Shown: in pieces, positions 14,611 to 14,921 of the stretch
How positions within the stretch are numbered: position 1 is the first letter of the stretch
Layout of the letters: each line of letters starts with the position of its first letter
DNA from: an uncultured Bacteroidota bacterium
GTDB taxonomy: Bacteria > Bacteroidota > Bacteroidia > UBA7662
DNA: 14,921 bases
Assembly: GCA_903908015.1 (NCBI GenBank)
Contig: CAIVQI010000382.1
Coordinates: 1 to 14,921, forward strand
Direction: 5' to 3'
Position numbers and translations under genes: made by a program
The notes under the pieces: generated by a model
What the model was told of the DNA's origin: nothing
What the model saw: the letters and a program-made list of their open reading frames with translations, nothing else
The model's database searches: none

Positions 14611-14736
14611 ATGTCTTCCAAAATGATGACTTGGCTGAAGCGAATAGGGTGGTGGGGTTTCTTGTTCTTTTTTATCAAAGGCCTGATCTGGCTGGCTGTT
14701 ATCTTTGGATTGTTTGAATGGATTCAGAACCTCTAG
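14611..14736 (+). CDS. Small hydrophobic membrane peptide, 41 residues
   Basis: The plus strand from ATG 14611 to TAG 14734-14736 encodes 41 residues. The layout is a short basic N-terminus (MSSKMMTWLKR), a Trp/Phe-rich hydrophobic stretch (GWWGFLFFF), a central Lys-Gly (residues 23-24) and a second hydrophobic stretch (LIWLAVIFGLF) ending EWIQNL. This is the composition of a genuine small inner-membrane protein with one or two short membrane-spanning helices, not of random sequence. Positive charges near the N-terminus suggest an N-in orientation. A GTG immediately upstream (14608) is an alternative start, and a stop at 14599-14601 limits any extension. I do not recognise the family and give no function. 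Longer minus-strand frames overlap it but have low-complexity, unprotein-like composition. Confidence 0.5.
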   Translation: MSSKMMTWLKRIGWWGFLFFFIKGLIWLAVIFGLFEWIQNL

Positions 14737-14775
14737 CCATTTCAATTGAGGTAAACCACTCGCAGTTTGGGTGCA

Positions 14776-14821
14776 TTTACTGAAATCCAGACTGGTCTAA
14801 CTCTTTTTTATTGAAATCCAG
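14776..14821. repeat. Short direct repeat at the end of the right-edge gene
   Basis: TTTACTGAAATCCAG (14776-14790) and TTTATTGAAATCCAG (14807-14821) differ at one of 15 bases and are offset by 31 bases. The two copies fall in different reading frames of the partial minus-strand gene, so the similarity is at the DNA level. It may be chance or a small duplication. Confidence 0.4.
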
Positions 14822-14920
14822 CCCGTCGTTTAACGTGTCGGAAAAGTCACGGTATTGAAAATCTGGTATGGCTTTGAGTACCGCGCGTCCGTCATATTGA
14901 GTATGAGAACAAGCTGCCCT
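14777..14920 (-). CDS. C-terminal end of an unknown protein (cut by window edge)
   Basis: On the minus strand an open frame enters from the right edge and ends at TAA (14777-14779), giving 47 residues. The piece runs through TQYDGRAVLKAIPDFQYRDF and ends in LDQSGFQ. Composition is balanced and protein-like (Asp, Phe, Leu, Lys), unlike the other frames here, which carry early stops. I do not recognise the family from this fragment. It converges on the 41-residue membrane peptide, with 40 bases between the two stops. Confidence 0.45.
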   Translation of the reverse strand, partial: RAACSHTQYDGRAVLKAIPDFQYRDFSDTLNDGLDFNKKELDQSGFQ

Positions 14921-14921
14921 A

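Noticed and set aside
14424..14745. Minus-strand frames overlapping the 41-residue peptide
   Set aside because: One is Lys/Phe/Tyr-rich and the other Gln/Pro/His-rich; neither has a domain or signal, and both are antisense to a more protein-like small ORF.
1..14921. CRISPR array, tRNA/rRNA, insertion sequence, prophage or defence system
   Set aside because: I looked on both strands for regular repeats, terminal inverted repeats, transposase or integrase motifs and nuclease/helicase clusters and found none. The window looks like normal chromosome.

Overview
The window reads as ordinary chromosome of a Bacteroidota bacterium. Two proteins end in PNP-type type IX secretion (T9SS) C-terminal sorting domains. 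There is a lipoprotein with a 'Fibrobacter succinogenes major paralogous' (FISUMP) domain, an HYR-like repeat protein beside an OmpA-family protein, and start codons with almost no Shine-Dalgarno sequences. Four genes instead have Bacteroidota-type -7 promoter boxes (TAnnTTTG) a few bases upstream of the start. I see no rRNA, tRNA, CRISPR array, insertion sequence, integrase or phage gene.

Layout. The left edge (1-109, minus) carries the N-terminus of a LemA-like lipoprotein, diverging from a tightly coupled four-gene operon (235-2658, plus). That operon encodes a thioredoxin-reductase-type ferredoxin-NADP+ reductase, a [2Fe-2S] ferredoxin, the RuvX/YqgF nuclease-fold protein and peptide deformylase; each stop codon overlaps the next start. 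A minus-strand block follows (2709-6920): a TPR protein with a membrane anchor at each end, a secreted alpha/beta hydrolase with a T9SS tail, and an exported subtilisin-like protease. A divergent plus-strand pair (7057-10535) encodes a five-repeat secreted HYR-like protein with a T9SS tail and, 5 bases later, an OmpA-family outer-membrane protein. The latter's 3' end overlaps by 20 bp the end of a convergent hot-dog thioesterase (10516-10980, minus). The thioesterase diverges from a second plus operon (11046-13455): ribosome-binding factor RbfA, a SAM-dependent methyltransferase with a C-terminal hydrophobic segment, and a LolC/E-type FtsX-family permease. Convergent to that is the FISUMP lipoprotein (13477-14475, minus). 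The right end holds an unannotated 41-residue membrane peptide on the plus strand and the C-terminus of an unknown minus-strand gene.

How the genes fit together. Two operons are housekeeping: one combines electron transfer, 16S pre-rRNA/DNA processing and N-terminal formyl removal; the other combines ribosome maturation and, by family, lipoprotein release or envelope export. The rest is cell-envelope and secreted material (protease, esterase, adhesin-like repeat protein, OmpA anchor, lipoprotein). No convincing new multi-gene defence or metabolic system is visible. The most interesting points are the very short or absent leaders implied by promoter boxes next to start codons, the methyltransferase between rbfA and the permease, the tiny membrane peptide, the repeat-protein/OmpA pair, and the tail duplication in ruvX.
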